64,000 nucleotides of DNA, taken from positions 1 to 64,000 of the forward strand of contig NZ_MWQH01000006.1 of NCBI RefSeq assembly GCF_002210295.1, written 5' to 3'. Source of the DNA: Fibrobacter sp. UWB5. GTDB taxonomy: Bacteria > Fibrobacterota > Fibrobacteria > Fibrobacterales > Fibrobacteraceae. Shown here piece by piece: positions 9,501 through 17,483 of the stretch (within the stretch, counting starts at the first letter, position 1; every line of letters begins with the position of its first letter). The notes beneath the pieces were generated by a model that saw nothing but the letters and a program-made list of their open reading frames with translations, searched no databases and was not told the DNA's origin. A program made the translations under genes and the position numbers.

Positions 9501-9672
9501 GAACGGTCATGACCCGATGACGAAACGTAGCGAAGCTGCTGTTGCGGCATTCTGGAATATCGACGGGTCTATCAGAAGTTGGGGAAGTATGTCGATGCAG
9601 GTGGGTGGCGGATCCGGCCAGGGTCAAGATGCCAGGGTGACTAAGGTTGCCATACGCTGCATAAAGAAATGA
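6589..9672 (+). CDS. FISUMP-domain lipoprotein with Cys/Trp repeats, 1027 aa
   Basis: The start at 6589 gives a lipoprotein signal: basic N-terminus, hydrophobic core and lipobox V-S-A-C with Cys25, followed by a Ser/Asp-rich linker. A longer upstream reading lacks a usable signal. Residues ~60-200 form a FISUMP-like block ('YAYGRMYHPGYGRCPSGFSVP'). Residues ~210-850 are more than a dozen degenerate units of 30-45 residues with the pattern G-x-C ... Y-x-C-x(4)-W. Residues ~860-1027 are a canonical FISUMP domain ('WMLDNLNYA', 'GRLYGFSVAKNACPSGWTLP'). FISUMP domains are abundant in Fibrobacter cell-envelope proteins and their biochemical role is not settled. A homologous protein is at 61095-63725. 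A minus-strand reading through this gene is a shadow. Confidence 0.88.
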   Translation: MRAFQKTTSLFALLFACTCVLVSACGGDSSSSGAPDDSEGDVHPAKEAGVDNKVSDATITKDKIYDSSIGSYLNTVQFGMYIWLEDNATESGSYGNTMCYDDDPDNCYAYGRMYHPGYGRCPSGFSVPTKDDWSKTMAYISKYPEVASSFGFSMGGYCYEGLHGVACTDLDKAGYYLAGDSSVAVVKGRSVSFRKADEENFYQLRCVKYTYLVATVEDLPHCDSVSRNTLQPFFVMSEKTNYKCSGTRWVDDFTNNCSSAENGMSAVYNDTMYICKFREWQVADISDSKDECTDKNDRTTYLFNGDLYACEDGDWRALKNLELKLGYCRPSMIGTLDSLETTTSSTQSNYYSNEVRPYDSYAFYTCDSTGWRTARLSDYMGECDSTTEFKERKLHEIRYVCRKGVWDTFTKLESEIGICSPKKQGVIDTTESDVAYICDEKSWRTATKHDYLGDCVPKIENKILPYGGDKYICRDSSWDKLSEIEAELGICTAALQGKIDTTKSKSVRICDSLSWRYVKPKDIGGECTAAKQDKIIDVAGTKFYCNRSIWDYISELDETIGICTDTYKGRIDSIPGFTTIYYICDSIWIPISHFDVLFGVCKSNREGDIESKGGPEKYKCTKSQWKLMDYYEALPKCDSSQWGKIVEYADKEYACKTTSWEILKEFEKTNGVCSKKNQGTVIKVDGDGYICTTNGWSKTGDQVASLGECTYKDSTVYKTTPGGIYYACHNYGWTATTSIEQVFGKCDYRIASKQVVYNNKEYVCDSAALGKGWHQLSTIDTLRGYCSNKRLGDTITYQNDHYLCKKAGTYNAWTKVGYREFMGVCTVAREGHKMFNGINYSLCVDEQWVGVTETLTDSRTPAQTYRTLKINGVTWMLDNLNYATADSSDCIDGTTSCDENGRLYGFSVAKNACPSGWTLPDTASWNALFKYVKSVDSTHIKSIGGSAFWNPTEDIYGLAVQPTGFEYFFMQNGHDPMTKRSEAAVAAFWNIDGSIRSWGSMSMQVGGGSGQGQDARVTKVAIRCIKK

Positions 9673-9681
9673 TAAATATTC

Positions 9682-9689
9682 TATCTTTG
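9682..9689 (+). promoter_or_regulatory. TATCTTTG element, candidate mfd promoter
   Basis: TATCTTTG ends 5 bases before the GTG start of mfd. If it is the -7 element the transcript would start at or next to the start codon (leaderless). No Shine-Dalgarno sequence is visible there. Confidence 0.4.
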
Positions 9690-9694
9690 CGGGC

Positions 9695-12600
9695 GTGGTA
9701 GAATCCCTTTCTGAATTCATAACATTTGCACGTTCTGAAACGCTTAACCTCTTCAGCAAGGCTGAAGGGGGCGCGATTCATGTAAACGGGGCGACTGTTC
9801 CGGCGGCTGCCATGATGGTGGCGACGCGCTTCCTTAAAAAGCTAAAGCCGATTCTGGTGGTGGCGAAGGACTACAAGAGTGCCGAGAACTGGGTCGAGAA
9901 TCTGGAAGGGCTTTTGGGCGAAGATTCTGTCCGGTTTTTCCCTTCGATTGGCTTGAAACCTTACGAAAAGAAGGTGCCGTTCGAAGGCGTTGTCGAAGAA
10001 CGCCTCAAGTTTTTCCGCGATGTAGAAGGCGAAAACCCGTTTATTACGGTCTGTCCGCTGGATTCGTTCTTGATGCGGCTCCCGGCACCGCATACGGTGA
10101 TGAAGGATTGCCTTGAACTCAAGGTGGGTGGCGTTGCCGAACCTTCGTCGCTACGCCCCTGGTTTTTGGATCACGGCTTTGTGGAACAGCCCGTGGTTTC
10201 GGGCGTGGGGGAGTTTTCCATTCGCGGCTGCATTGTCGACGTGAACTGCCTTCTGTACCCGCATCCGATCCGTATCGAATTCTTTGGCGACGAGATTGAA
10301 TCGATCCGTAGCTTCGATATTTTCTCGCAGCGTTCCGTAGAGACCATGAAGTCGGTGAAGCTTTTCCCGATGGGCGAGTTTACGGTCAAGGAACATGAAG
10401 CTGCTTGCTATAACGGCGACCTTTCGGGGCTCTGGTGGCACCGCGGGCGTTACCAGACGCTGAATTCCAGCTTGCTTGATTATTTGCCGAATGCCTCGCT
10501 GGTGTTCGAAGAATTGTCGCTGCTGTCAGAAACGGCTTCCAAGTATTACTTGAACTGCGAAAACACCTTCAGGGAAGTCCGCGAAGTCGATACCGAGGCG
10601 GTGGACCCGGCGCATACTTGGTTCAAGATGGGCGAGCTCTCGCGACAGTTTGTGGGCCGCACCTCCATGGATGTTTCCCGCGTGCAGCTCAATGACGGCA
10701 ACAGTCACGAACTGAATTGCAAACCGCAAGATTTCTCGTCGAACGGCACGGATTCGGTCGCCAAGGAAATCGAGGAATTTGCCGCTCGAGGCGGAACCGT
10801 TTACGTGGTTGCCCCGACGGCGGGTGCGCTTGGGCGAATCAAGCAGATGCTTGAAGGCTTGCCGGTCGAAGACTACATTGTCGGCAACATGTCCGAAGGT
10901 TTCTGGCTCGAAGACGACGGAATCGCCTTCTTGACCGAGACCCGCATTTTCAATCGCCATTCGAACAAGACCCGCAAACGCAAAATCGCAGGCTCTGTTT
11001 CCAGCGCCCTGATGATTGAATCCCTGAACCGCGGCGATTTTGTTTCGCACGAAGACCATGGCGTGGGCAAGTACTTAGGGCTTGTACGCGTGAACGTGAA
11101 TGGCGGTATGGTGGACTGCGCCTTGCTGGAATACGCCGGCGGTGACAAGCTCAAGTTCCCTGTGGCGGACTTGCAGAAGATTGAACGCCTCGATACGCAG
11201 GAGAATCCTCCCAAGCTTGATCGCCTGGGCGGCAAGGCTTGGGAAAACCTCAAGGAACGCGTCAAGAAGAAGGTTATTCAGATTGCGCGCGAACTGGTGG
11301 AACTTTACGCCAAGCGCGAATTGGTGGAAGGCTTTGATTTCCCGCCCGATGGTAAGTTGCAAAAAGAATTTGAAGACGCCTTTGATTACGAACCGACGCC
11401 CGACCAGGTGAAGGCTACCGAAGATATCAAGCGCGACATGGAATCGCGCCGCCCGATGGACCGCCTGATTTGTGGCGACGTGGGCTTTGGAAAGACCGAA
11501 GTTGCCATGCGTGCGGCTTTCAAGTGCGTGGTGAGCAAGAAGCAGGTGGTGCTCTTGGTGCCGACGACGATTCTGGCGGCCCAGCACTATGAAAACTTCA
11601 TGGACCGCTTTGCCGGTTTCGGCGTGAATATCGCGCTGGTGAACCGCTACAAGAGTGCCAAGGAAAAGAAGGAAATTTTCAAGCAGGTGAGCGAAGGCAA
11701 GGTCGACATTCTGGTCGGTACGCATAGCCTGCTTTCTGAAAAGAACCAGTTCAAGGATTTGGGCCTTCTAATCATCGACGAAGAACAGAAATTCGGCGTG
11801 AAGCAGAAGGAAAAACTGCGTGAAATGCGCCTTGCTGTCGATACGCTCAGTATGAGTGCCACGCCGATTCCGCGCTCGTTGCATTTGAGCATGACGGGCG
11901 TGCGCGATATTTCGTTGATTAATACGCCGCCCATGAACCGCTTGCCGGTCGAAACCAAGCTCATGAAGCGCGATGACATGGTCATCAAGCAGGCGATTGA
12001 AGACGAGCTGGCCCGCGGCGGCCAGGTGTTCATTGTGAACGACCGCGTTCAAAGCATTTACGAATTGGCCGACGATATTGAACAGCTCGTGCCTGAAGCG
12101 CACATCGGTATTGCCCACGGGCAGATGAATGACCGCGACCTCGAAAATGCGATGGAAGCTTTTATCTCTCGCAAGTTCGATATTCTTGTGAGCACGAGTA
12201 TTATTGAATCGGGCTTGGATGTTCCGAACGCGAATACGATTATCATCATGAACGCGCATCACTTTGGCATAAGCCAGCTTTACCAGATGCGCGGGCGCGT
12301 GGGCCGCAGTAGCGTGCTGGCGAAGGCCTTGTTGGTGATTCCTTCGCAGCATGAAATTTCTCCGGAATCCATGCGCCGCTTGAAGGCGTTGGAACAGTTT
12401 ACCGACCTCGGTAGCGGTTATCAGCTGGCCATGCGCGACTTGGAAATCCGCGGTGCGGGTAACTTGCTCGGCCAGGAACAGCATGGCTTTATCGCCGAAG
12501 TGGGCTTTGAAACTTATGTGCGCCTGGTGCGCGAGGCGGTGGAACAGCTGCGCGGTGGACCGTCCGAAAAGCCGATTCAGCCTCGCGTAGAACTCGGCGT

Positions 12601-13072
12601 AGACGCCTACTTGCCCGAAGACTACATTCAGGATGGCCTTACTCGAATCTCGATGTACCAGCGGATTTCTCGCGTGTCGCATACCGACGAAATCGCGGGC
12701 CTTGCGCAGGAACTCGCGGATCGTTTCGGGCCCGTGCCCGAAGCCGCCAAGATGTTACTCTTGGTTACCGAAATCGGGCTCTTGGCGGGGCGGCTCCGCA
12801 TTCAAGGCCTGGTGCAGCGCAAGGGAATGCTGGCGGCCACCTTCGTGGAATTCCCGCCGCCCGATCCGCGAATCATTAGCGAAATGTATGCGAATACGCA
12901 GTTCCCCATGCGCATTATGGGCGGCTCGCCGCTGCAAGTCGTGATTGAACTCGGTAAGGGAAATGCTATAGAACTCGCCGAAAAGGCGCTCAAGGAATTC
13001 CGAGCGTTTGCGGTGATTAAGGCCGAGTCTGTGGTCGTGAAGAGTACGAATTCGCCGGCTCAGACGAACTAG
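9695..13072 (+). CDS. mfd: Transcription-repair coupling factor Mfd, 1125 aa
   Basis: ATP-dependent translocase that removes stalled RNA polymerase at lesions and recruits UvrA. The N-terminal ~400 residues are the UvrB-like region. Residues ~448-520 are the CarD-like RNA-polymerase interaction domain ('HEDHGVGKYLGL'). Next comes a RecG-like superfamily 2 helicase core with Walker A 'GDVGFGKTE' (~593), 'DEEQKFGVKQKE' (~693), 'SATPIPRSLH' and 'GRVGRS', then the C-terminal TRCF domain. Length is normal. The GTG start is chosen because no earlier in-frame start exists after the preceding gene and the next Met is well inside the domain. It lies 22 bases after the lipoprotein stop. Confidence 0.97.
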   Translation: MVESLSEFITFARSETLNLFSKAEGGAIHVNGATVPAAAMMVATRFLKKLKPILVVAKDYKSAENWVENLEGLLGEDSVRFFPSIGLKPYEKKVPFEGVVEERLKFFRDVEGENPFITVCPLDSFLMRLPAPHTVMKDCLELKVGGVAEPSSLRPWFLDHGFVEQPVVSGVGEFSIRGCIVDVNCLLYPHPIRIEFFGDEIESIRSFDIFSQRSVETMKSVKLFPMGEFTVKEHEAACYNGDLSGLWWHRGRYQTLNSSLLDYLPNASLVFEELSLLSETASKYYLNCENTFREVREVDTEAVDPAHTWFKMGELSRQFVGRTSMDVSRVQLNDGNSHELNCKPQDFSSNGTDSVAKEIEEFAARGGTVYVVAPTAGALGRIKQMLEGLPVEDYIVGNMSEGFWLEDDGIAFLTETRIFNRHSNKTRKRKIAGSVSSALMIESLNRGDFVSHEDHGVGKYLGLVRVNVNGGMVDCALLEYAGGDKLKFPVADLQKIERLDTQENPPKLDRLGGKAWENLKERVKKKVIQIARELVELYAKRELVEGFDFPPDGKLQKEFEDAFDYEPTPDQVKATEDIKRDMESRRPMDRLICGDVGFGKTEVAMRAAFKCVVSKKQVVLLVPTTILAAQHYENFMDRFAGFGVNIALVNRYKSAKEKKEIFKQVSEGKVDILVGTHSLLSEKNQFKDLGLLIIDEEQKFGVKQKEKLREMRLAVDTLSMSATPIPRSLHLSMTGVRDISLINTPPMNRLPVETKLMKRDDMVIKQAIEDELARGGQVFIVNDRVQSIYELADDIEQLVPEAHIGIAHGQMNDRDLENAMEAFISRKFDILVSTSIIESGLDVPNANTIIIMNAHHFGISQLYQMRGRVGRSSVLAKALLVIPSQHEISPESMRRLKALEQFTDLGSGYQLAMRDLEIRGAGNLLGQEQHGFIAEVGFETYVRLVREAVEQLRGGPSEKPIQPRVELGVDAYLPEDYIQDGLTRISMYQRISRVSHTDEIAGLAQELADRFGPVPEAAKMLLLVTEIGLLAGRLRIQGLVQRKGMLAATFVEFPPPDPRIISEMYANTQFPMRIMGGSPLQVVIELGKGNAIELAEKALKEFRAFAVIKAESVVVKSTNSPAQTN

Positions 13073-13082
13073 TGAACGAGAT

Positions 13083-13823
13083 TTAGCGAACGAGTTGTTC
13101 CGTTTCTTTCAATTGCTCAATCAAGGCTTTCGCAATTTTATCGACGGATTCGTTCTTGAGCAGATTTGCCGTGCAGAATGTTTCGTCTGCATCGGTTTCG
13201 AAACGGATTTGTTCAGCAGGAATCTGCGGAATGGCGGCAAGTGTCGATTTCTTATGGAAGGAATCGAGGTGCAGCGAGAAAATCGGATTGAGTTCCTGCG
13301 CGGCTTTTACAATCGAAATGTCGCCGCCAAAGCGGTGGAACGTCACGTGGATTTTCGGGGCTCTTTGGCGAGACTTGATATTCGATTTCTTGCCGGGATA
13401 ACCGCATTCCTCGAGAATCTTGATAACGCGCCCGTAATCGCCGACGCAATGAATATGCAGATCGCGGTGCAGGTTGCGGGCGAGTTCGACTTGTCTTCTG
13501 AAAGCCTGTTCCTGGATGCCGCCTTCGGCGTAGCCGTCGTAGCGCTTGTCCAGTCCGCATTCACCGACATTGGCATCGGGGTAGTTGTCCAGAAGAGATT
13601 CCAGACGTTCCCAGTCAGCTTCCGTCACGTCGGCAATAGCCATCGGATGAATGCCGTAACTGCGGGTGGATCCTTCGAAAAGCGAGGCGCTCATCTTCTG
13701 GAGAATTTCCCATTCATAGGGCTCGCAAGCGATTGCATTGAAATGCAACCCCCGTTCCGATAAGGTCCGGGCTAGCGTTGTCGGCTGCGGAAGCCGTGCC
13801 AAATGAAGGTGAAAGTCATACAT
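13083..13823 (-). CDS. TatD-family metal-dependent hydrolase, 246 aa
   Basis: TIM-barrel amidohydrolase-type nuclease or hydrolase of the TatD family. Visible landmarks: N-terminal metal-binding H-x-H in 'DFHLHL', 'GECGLD' (metal Glu), 'HIHCVGD', 'HRFGG' and the C-terminal 'ETDADE' replacing the common 'ETDxP'. At 246 residues it is slightly shorter than the usual ~260. The start ATG is preceded by AAGGA. It converges with mfd, with 10 bases between the stops. Substrate within the family (DNA exonuclease or other) cannot be decided here. Confidence 0.85.
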   Translation of the reverse strand: MYDFHLHLARLPQPTTLARTLSERGLHFNAIACEPYEWEILQKMSASLFEGSTRSYGIHPMAIADVTEADWERLESLLDNYPDANVGECGLDKRYDGYAEGGIQEQAFRRQVELARNLHRDLHIHCVGDYGRVIKILEECGYPGKKSNIKSRQRAPKIHVTFHRFGGDISIVKAAQELNPIFSLHLDSFHKKSTLAAIPQIPAEQIRFETDADETFCTANLLKNESVDKIAKALIEQLKETEQLVR

Positions 13824-13945
13824 ATCCTTAATATACTCCCAAAAATCGCGTTTTATCCAAATAAATCCAAAAAAGTTCTTGTTTTTTTGTTAGAAAAAGC
13901 CTAATTTAAGGGTAATGATGTTTCTAGCGTTAAAAAGGAGTTTTT

Positions 13946-14143
13946 ATGCGCGATCTTTTGGAAAAAGCCTTAAATAAGGGTCTAGGTGTTTCTTTTACGA
14001 ACGAAGGCGGCTTTGCTGTAATCCGCATTACTAAAGGGGCCGATGTCGTTGCATCCTGCAGTCTCGGTTCGGCTAATTTCCGCACCACCGTTGAAGACTC
14101 TTTGCAGTCCCTTTTGCTTGACCTGGAACGCAAAGGCTTGTAA
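13946..14143 (+). CDS. Small conserved-looking protein, 65 aa
   Basis: I do not recognise the family. The gene has a good AAGGAG eight bases before ATG, its own upstream AT-rich region and a strong terminator just after it, so it looks like a real monocistronic gene. The protein begins 'MRDLLEKALNKGLG', a short amphipathic helix, then a likely beta segment 'FAVIRITKGADVVASCSLG' and a C-terminal helix 'DSLQSLLLDLERKGL'. No signal peptide or membrane segment. Confidence 0.65.
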   Translation: MRDLLEKALNKGLGVSFTNEGGFAVIRITKGADVVASCSLGSANFRTTVEDSLQSLLLDLERKGL

Positions 14144-14166
14144 TATTCCAATTTGGATTTAAAAAA

Positions 14167-14195
14167 AACGACCCGCTTTTGAAGCGGGCCGTTTT
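14167..14195. terminator. Bidirectional terminator
   Basis: CCCGCTT/AAGCGGG stem flanked by A-runs and T-runs, between the convergent 65-aa gene and the outer-membrane protein gene. Confidence 0.85.
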
Positions 14196-14215
14196 TTAAT
14201 GGTCTGTTTTTTAGC

Positions 14216-15853
14216 CTAGTTAATACGGCCAACCAAGTTACCCGAGATGGTGTAGTCCTTGGTGCAGCCGTAGCTGTGGAGACCTGCAGACAGGCTGAAG
14301 CGGCTGGTGAAGGCCTTTTCGAGGTAGAGAGCTGCCAAGACATCCTTGATGTGCTTGGGCTTCTTGTTCATGCCCCAGAAGTCGCGGTGTTCATGACGGT
14401 CGCCAACGTATTCGGCTTCGACAAGGATTCTGTCGACAACCGGAGTGTAGATTGCGACACCGCCGGTAACAGGAATCACGAGGTCATCGGCCATGTCCAT
14501 GAGGGCTGCTTCTGCGAAGATGTCCACCGTGTTGGTGACGATCGGCAAGTTAGCCTTCAAAGAAGCGTTGTGCTTGATGTCGGCCTTGCTGTCGTAAACG
14601 ACGTCGAACATGTTGCTACGGTAAGCGAGCTGAACCTTGAGGGCAGAAATGCCGGCGAGGTTGTGGAAGTTGAATGCAGCACGCAGGTCACCCTTGTTGA
14701 GGTTTTCAGACTTGCTGATCAAGGAAATGAAACCGGACATGTTTTCAGACGGAGTGAAACCGAACATCAACTGGTTTTCAGACGGCTGGGTGGAAAGGAA
14801 GCCGGCCAGGTAACCATCGATGTAACCACCGAAGTAGTCACCGCTCTTGTCGGTGTTGTCCCAACGACCGACCTTGAAGGTGAACAGGTCAGTTTCCTGC
14901 ATGGCCCATGCTTCGTCCAGAGAATAGTAGTCGTCACCGTACTGGCGGGTACCTTCGCGGAGTTCGGCCTTCTTGGTCATCTTGTCCATGTTGTCGTCAG
15001 ACCTGAGGTCAGCGGGGTAGAATGCAACTGCAATCTTGCCCTTGAAATCTTCGGCTTCGGCGAGCACGGCAAAGTTGGCTTCGCCATTCCACGTTTCGAA
15101 GTTGTCGCCCATTTCGTCGTCTTCGCTGGTCCAGAGAACCTTGCCGGCTTCGAGTTCGAAGTCAGCGTTGATGTCGAAGTTGATCTGGTTAGCCGACATC
15201 ACGGCGTTCTGGATCATTTTTTTCTTTTTGCGCTTTTTCTTCTTGGCCGGCTTCTTTGCCGGTTCAGCGGCGGCGACTTCGGCTGCCGGAGCGGCTTCTT
15301 CAGCCTTTACTTCGGCCTTGGCTTCTTCCTTCTTCGGTTCAGCCTTAGCTTCAGCCTTCGGGGTTTCGGCGGGCTTCACTTCTTCAGCCTTGGCTTCTTC
15401 CTTGGGCTGTTCGGCCTTGGCTTCAGCCTTCGGGGCTTCGGCGGCCTTCGGTTCTTCAGCCTTTGCATCGGCCTTCGGCTGTTCAGCCTTCGCTTCTGCA
15501 GCAGGCTTTGCTTCAGCCTTGGCGGGTTCGGCAGCCTTGGCGTCAGCCTTTGGCTGTTCTGCCTTGGCTTCGGTCTTAGCCGGAGCGGCTGCCTTGGCGT
15601 CAGCCTTCGGCTGTTCTGTCTTGGCTTCGGCCTTGGCGGGAGCAGCGGCCTTAGCTTCAGCCTTGGCCGGAGCAGCGGCCTTAGCTTCAGCCTTCGGCTG
15701 TTCGGCCTTGGCTTCAGTCTTAGCCGGAGCGGCTGCAGGTTCAGCAGTTTTTGCCGGGGCTGCAGCGGCGGGGGCTGCTGCAGGGGCCTTTGCTGCCGGA
15801 GCAGCAAACACGGCTGCTGCCATAATGCAAGAGGCGATAAACATCTTCTTCAT
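14216..15853 (-). CDS. Outer-membrane beta-barrel protein with long Ala/Lys/Glu/Pro-rich N-terminal region, 545 aa
   Basis: The signal peptide 'MKKMFIASCIMAAAVFAAPAA' is followed by ~190 residues of low-complexity Ala/Lys/Glu/Pro repeats ('AKAEQPKADAKAA'-type units) ending in a strongly basic stretch 'KKPAKKKKRKKKK'. The remaining ~335 residues show alternating aromatic and polar beta-strand patterns ('FDINADFELEAGKVLW', 'FKVGRWDNTDKSGDYFGGY', 'SLSAGLHSYG') typical of a porin-like barrel. AAGGAG lies just before the start. Family not identified; Fibrobacter envelopes contain several such proteins. The Pro/Ala/Lys region could cross or bind the peptidoglycan layer, by analogy with other PAK-rich regions (inference). 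Long plus-strand readings here are shadows. Confidence 0.82.
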   Translation of the reverse strand: MKKMFIASCIMAAAVFAAPAAKAPAAAPAAAAPAKTAEPAAAPAKTEAKAEQPKAEAKAAAPAKAEAKAAAPAKAEAKTEQPKADAKAAAPAKTEAKAEQPKADAKAAEPAKAEAKPAAEAKAEQPKADAKAEEPKAAEAPKAEAKAEQPKEEAKAEEVKPAETPKAEAKAEPKKEEAKAEVKAEEAAPAAEVAAAEPAKKPAKKKKRKKKKMIQNAVMSANQINFDINADFELEAGKVLWTSEDDEMGDNFETWNGEANFAVLAEAEDFKGKIAVAFYPADLRSDDNMDKMTKKAELREGTRQYGDDYYSLDEAWAMQETDLFTFKVGRWDNTDKSGDYFGGYIDGYLAGFLSTQPSENQLMFGFTPSENMSGFISLISKSENLNKGDLRAAFNFHNLAGISALKVQLAYRSNMFDVVYDSKADIKHNASLKANLPIVTNTVDIFAEAALMDMADDLVIPVTGGVAIYTPVVDRILVEAEYVGDRHEHRDFWGMNKKPKHIKDVLAALYLEKAFTSRFSLSAGLHSYGCTKDYTISGNLVGRIN

Positions 15854-15973
15854 AAAAGGAACTCCTTTATATATTCCACGAGACTAATTTTAGTAAAAAT
15901 TTCTTTCCCTAATCATTTTTTAACCCTTTTTTCATATAAAAAGTTAACTTTACTCCCACAAAGAGGTTTTGTT

Positions 15974-17056
15974 TTGAAAAAAATCCCATTTTTTACGATT
16001 TTGATTTCTCTCTGTTGCTCACTTTCGTTTGCTCAGGAAACTTTGACAGTTTATAAGAAAACCGCAACCGGTATCGACGAAAATACACCTGCAGGTTCAC
16101 TTGTTTTCACAGACCAGATTAGGGAACTTCCTCCCCCGATGGATTCCGTCAAAAAGGTGATTGTCGTTAAGGACTCGATTGAAGTCAAGGACCGCAAGGG
16201 CAATGTCAAAAAAGACAAAAAGGGCCGCCCCAAATACAAGGTGAAAAAACGTCGTGTTACCATTTGGGAAAAGGTCGAACCCAAGGAACCGCCGCGTTTT
16301 GTGCCTATCCAGTGTAAACTTGGCGAAGTCTGGGTCAAGCGCGCAGACCTTGCCAGGTTCCAACAGGCATCCATAGACCTGAGTGGTGAATACGCTTCGT
16401 CTACCGGTAGCGTGTTCCTCAAGAAGTCTCCGACCAATCCTCGCTATTTCTCGTTTGTCATTCAGAACGGCCCCTTCGGCTACCGTGCAGAACTCGAAGC
16501 CAGCAACCTGGAACTCCGCGAAGCTAACGGACATGCCCGCTTGACTTATTCCGAAGAAGGCTGTACGGTTGATATCGCCATTGCGGATCGTAAGGTGAGG
16601 GTTGCCCAGCGTGGTTGCAACGAATATAATTCCGGCAAGTACAAACTGGAAGGCGAATATAACAACTACAAGGGTAACCGCCGCACGGTGGAAACCTTCA
16701 ACATGCCCGAACAGAGCTTCAAGTACAAGAAGTACCTGTGGTGCGGGAGCGGCTTCGACAGCTGCGAAAAAGTCAAGGACGACAACGGTGTCGTGACCAT
16801 TACCTGGAGTAAGGGCGGCAACGGATTCATTGAACGCGCCGCTGGCGATGACGTTCATACTTACCGTCCGTTCGAACACGTGATTCCGCACAAGCGCGAC
16901 TTCTATAACGGCGAAAAGCCCATTGCCATCAAGACTAAGCGTACCGATATGGCGGGCGAGTGGATGATCTGGTACTTCTATCCGAATGCCCAGCGATTCA
17001 AGATGGTTCGTGCCGGCATGCGCGAAGATATCGCCTACATGGAAATCTATGAATAA
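15974..17056 (+). CDS. Secreted protein of unknown function, 360 aa
   Basis: Starts at TTG 15974, with AAGAGG eight bases upstream, and gives the clear signal peptide 'MKKIPFFTILISLCCSLSFAQ'. An antisense-overlapping extension upstream is rejected. After cleavage there is a basic segment ('KDRKGNVKKDKKGRPKYKVKKRR', residues ~65-90), then ~260 residues rich in Tyr, Phe and charged residues with predicted beta character, and paired Cys ('LWCGSGFDSCEK'). I do not recognise the family. Its last codons overlap the start of the PIN-domain gene. It is divergent from the outer-membrane gene at 14216-15853. Confidence 0.72.
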   Translation: MKKIPFFTILISLCCSLSFAQETLTVYKKTATGIDENTPAGSLVFTDQIRELPPPMDSVKKVIVVKDSIEVKDRKGNVKKDKKGRPKYKVKKRRVTIWEKVEPKEPPRFVPIQCKLGEVWVKRADLARFQQASIDLSGEYASSTGSVFLKKSPTNPRYFSFVIQNGPFGYRAELEASNLELREANGHARLTYSEEGCTVDIAIADRKVRVAQRGCNEYNSGKYKLEGEYNNYKGNRRTVETFNMPEQSFKYKKYLWCGSGFDSCEKVKDDNGVVTITWSKGGNGFIERAAGDDVHTYRPFEHVIPHKRDFYNGEKPIAIKTKRTDMAGEWMIWYFYPNAQRFKMVRAGMREDIAYMEIYE

Positions 17057-17483
17057 GGCGCTTGAAAAGTCGAGAGTCCTCTTTCTGGATACAGGCGCGG
17101 TCGTGCGCTTGCTGCAGATGCACCCGGATTACTATCCGGTCGTGTCTTCGGTTCTTGACTTTGCCTACGAAAACAATTTGACGGTTCTCGTTTCAAACGT
17201 TACCTTGTTTGAAATTTCAAAGAAAGCCTTTGCTGCGGGCGAGGGCTTGTTGTCGCGCCAGTACCGCGAATTCTTCGAGCATTCCCGCAATGTCAAGGCC
17301 TGCGAGGTCACGGGTGAGATTGCCGTGAAGGCGGCCGAGTTTGCGGCGAAGAATCTTTCGACCGAAGAATCCATGCGCTTGGCGACCGCTTACGTTTGCG
17401 GTGCCGACTGCATTCTGACGGACTGCGTCAAGTTCCGTGATATGACGGATATTCCCGCTGTCTTGCTCGACGAAGTAGAATAG
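17049..17483 (+). CDS. PIN-domain protein, 144 aa
   Basis: PIN-fold ribonuclease-like protein. The expected acidic residues are visible: Asp in 'LFLDTGAVV', Glu in 'LFEISKKAF', and Asp in 'ADCILTDCVKFRDM'. Size and layout fit VapC-type toxins. The start ATG overlaps the last 8 bases of the upstream secreted-protein gene, so translation is probably coupled. There is no antitoxin-like small gene on either side, so a toxin role is not supported by context; it may be a solitary housekeeping PIN nuclease. Confidence 0.75.
   Translation: MNKALEKSRVLFLDTGAVVRLLQMHPDYYPVVSSVLDFAYENNLTVLVSNVTLFEISKKAFAAGEGLLSRQYREFFEHSRNVKACEVTGEIAVKAAEFAAKNLSTEESMRLATAYVCGADCILTDCVKFRDMTDIPAVLLDEVE

Noticed and set aside
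14276-15970. Long plus-strand reading frame opposite the outer-membrane protein gene
   Set aside because: It is the antisense of the Ala/Lys/Glu/Pro repeat and barrel region and gives Leu/Phe/Gly-rich nonsense. The real plus-strand gene begins only at TTG 15974 with a signal peptide.
17049-17483. Toxin-antitoxin module
   Set aside because: No antitoxin candidate adjoins the PIN gene on either side; kept only as a PIN-domain protein.
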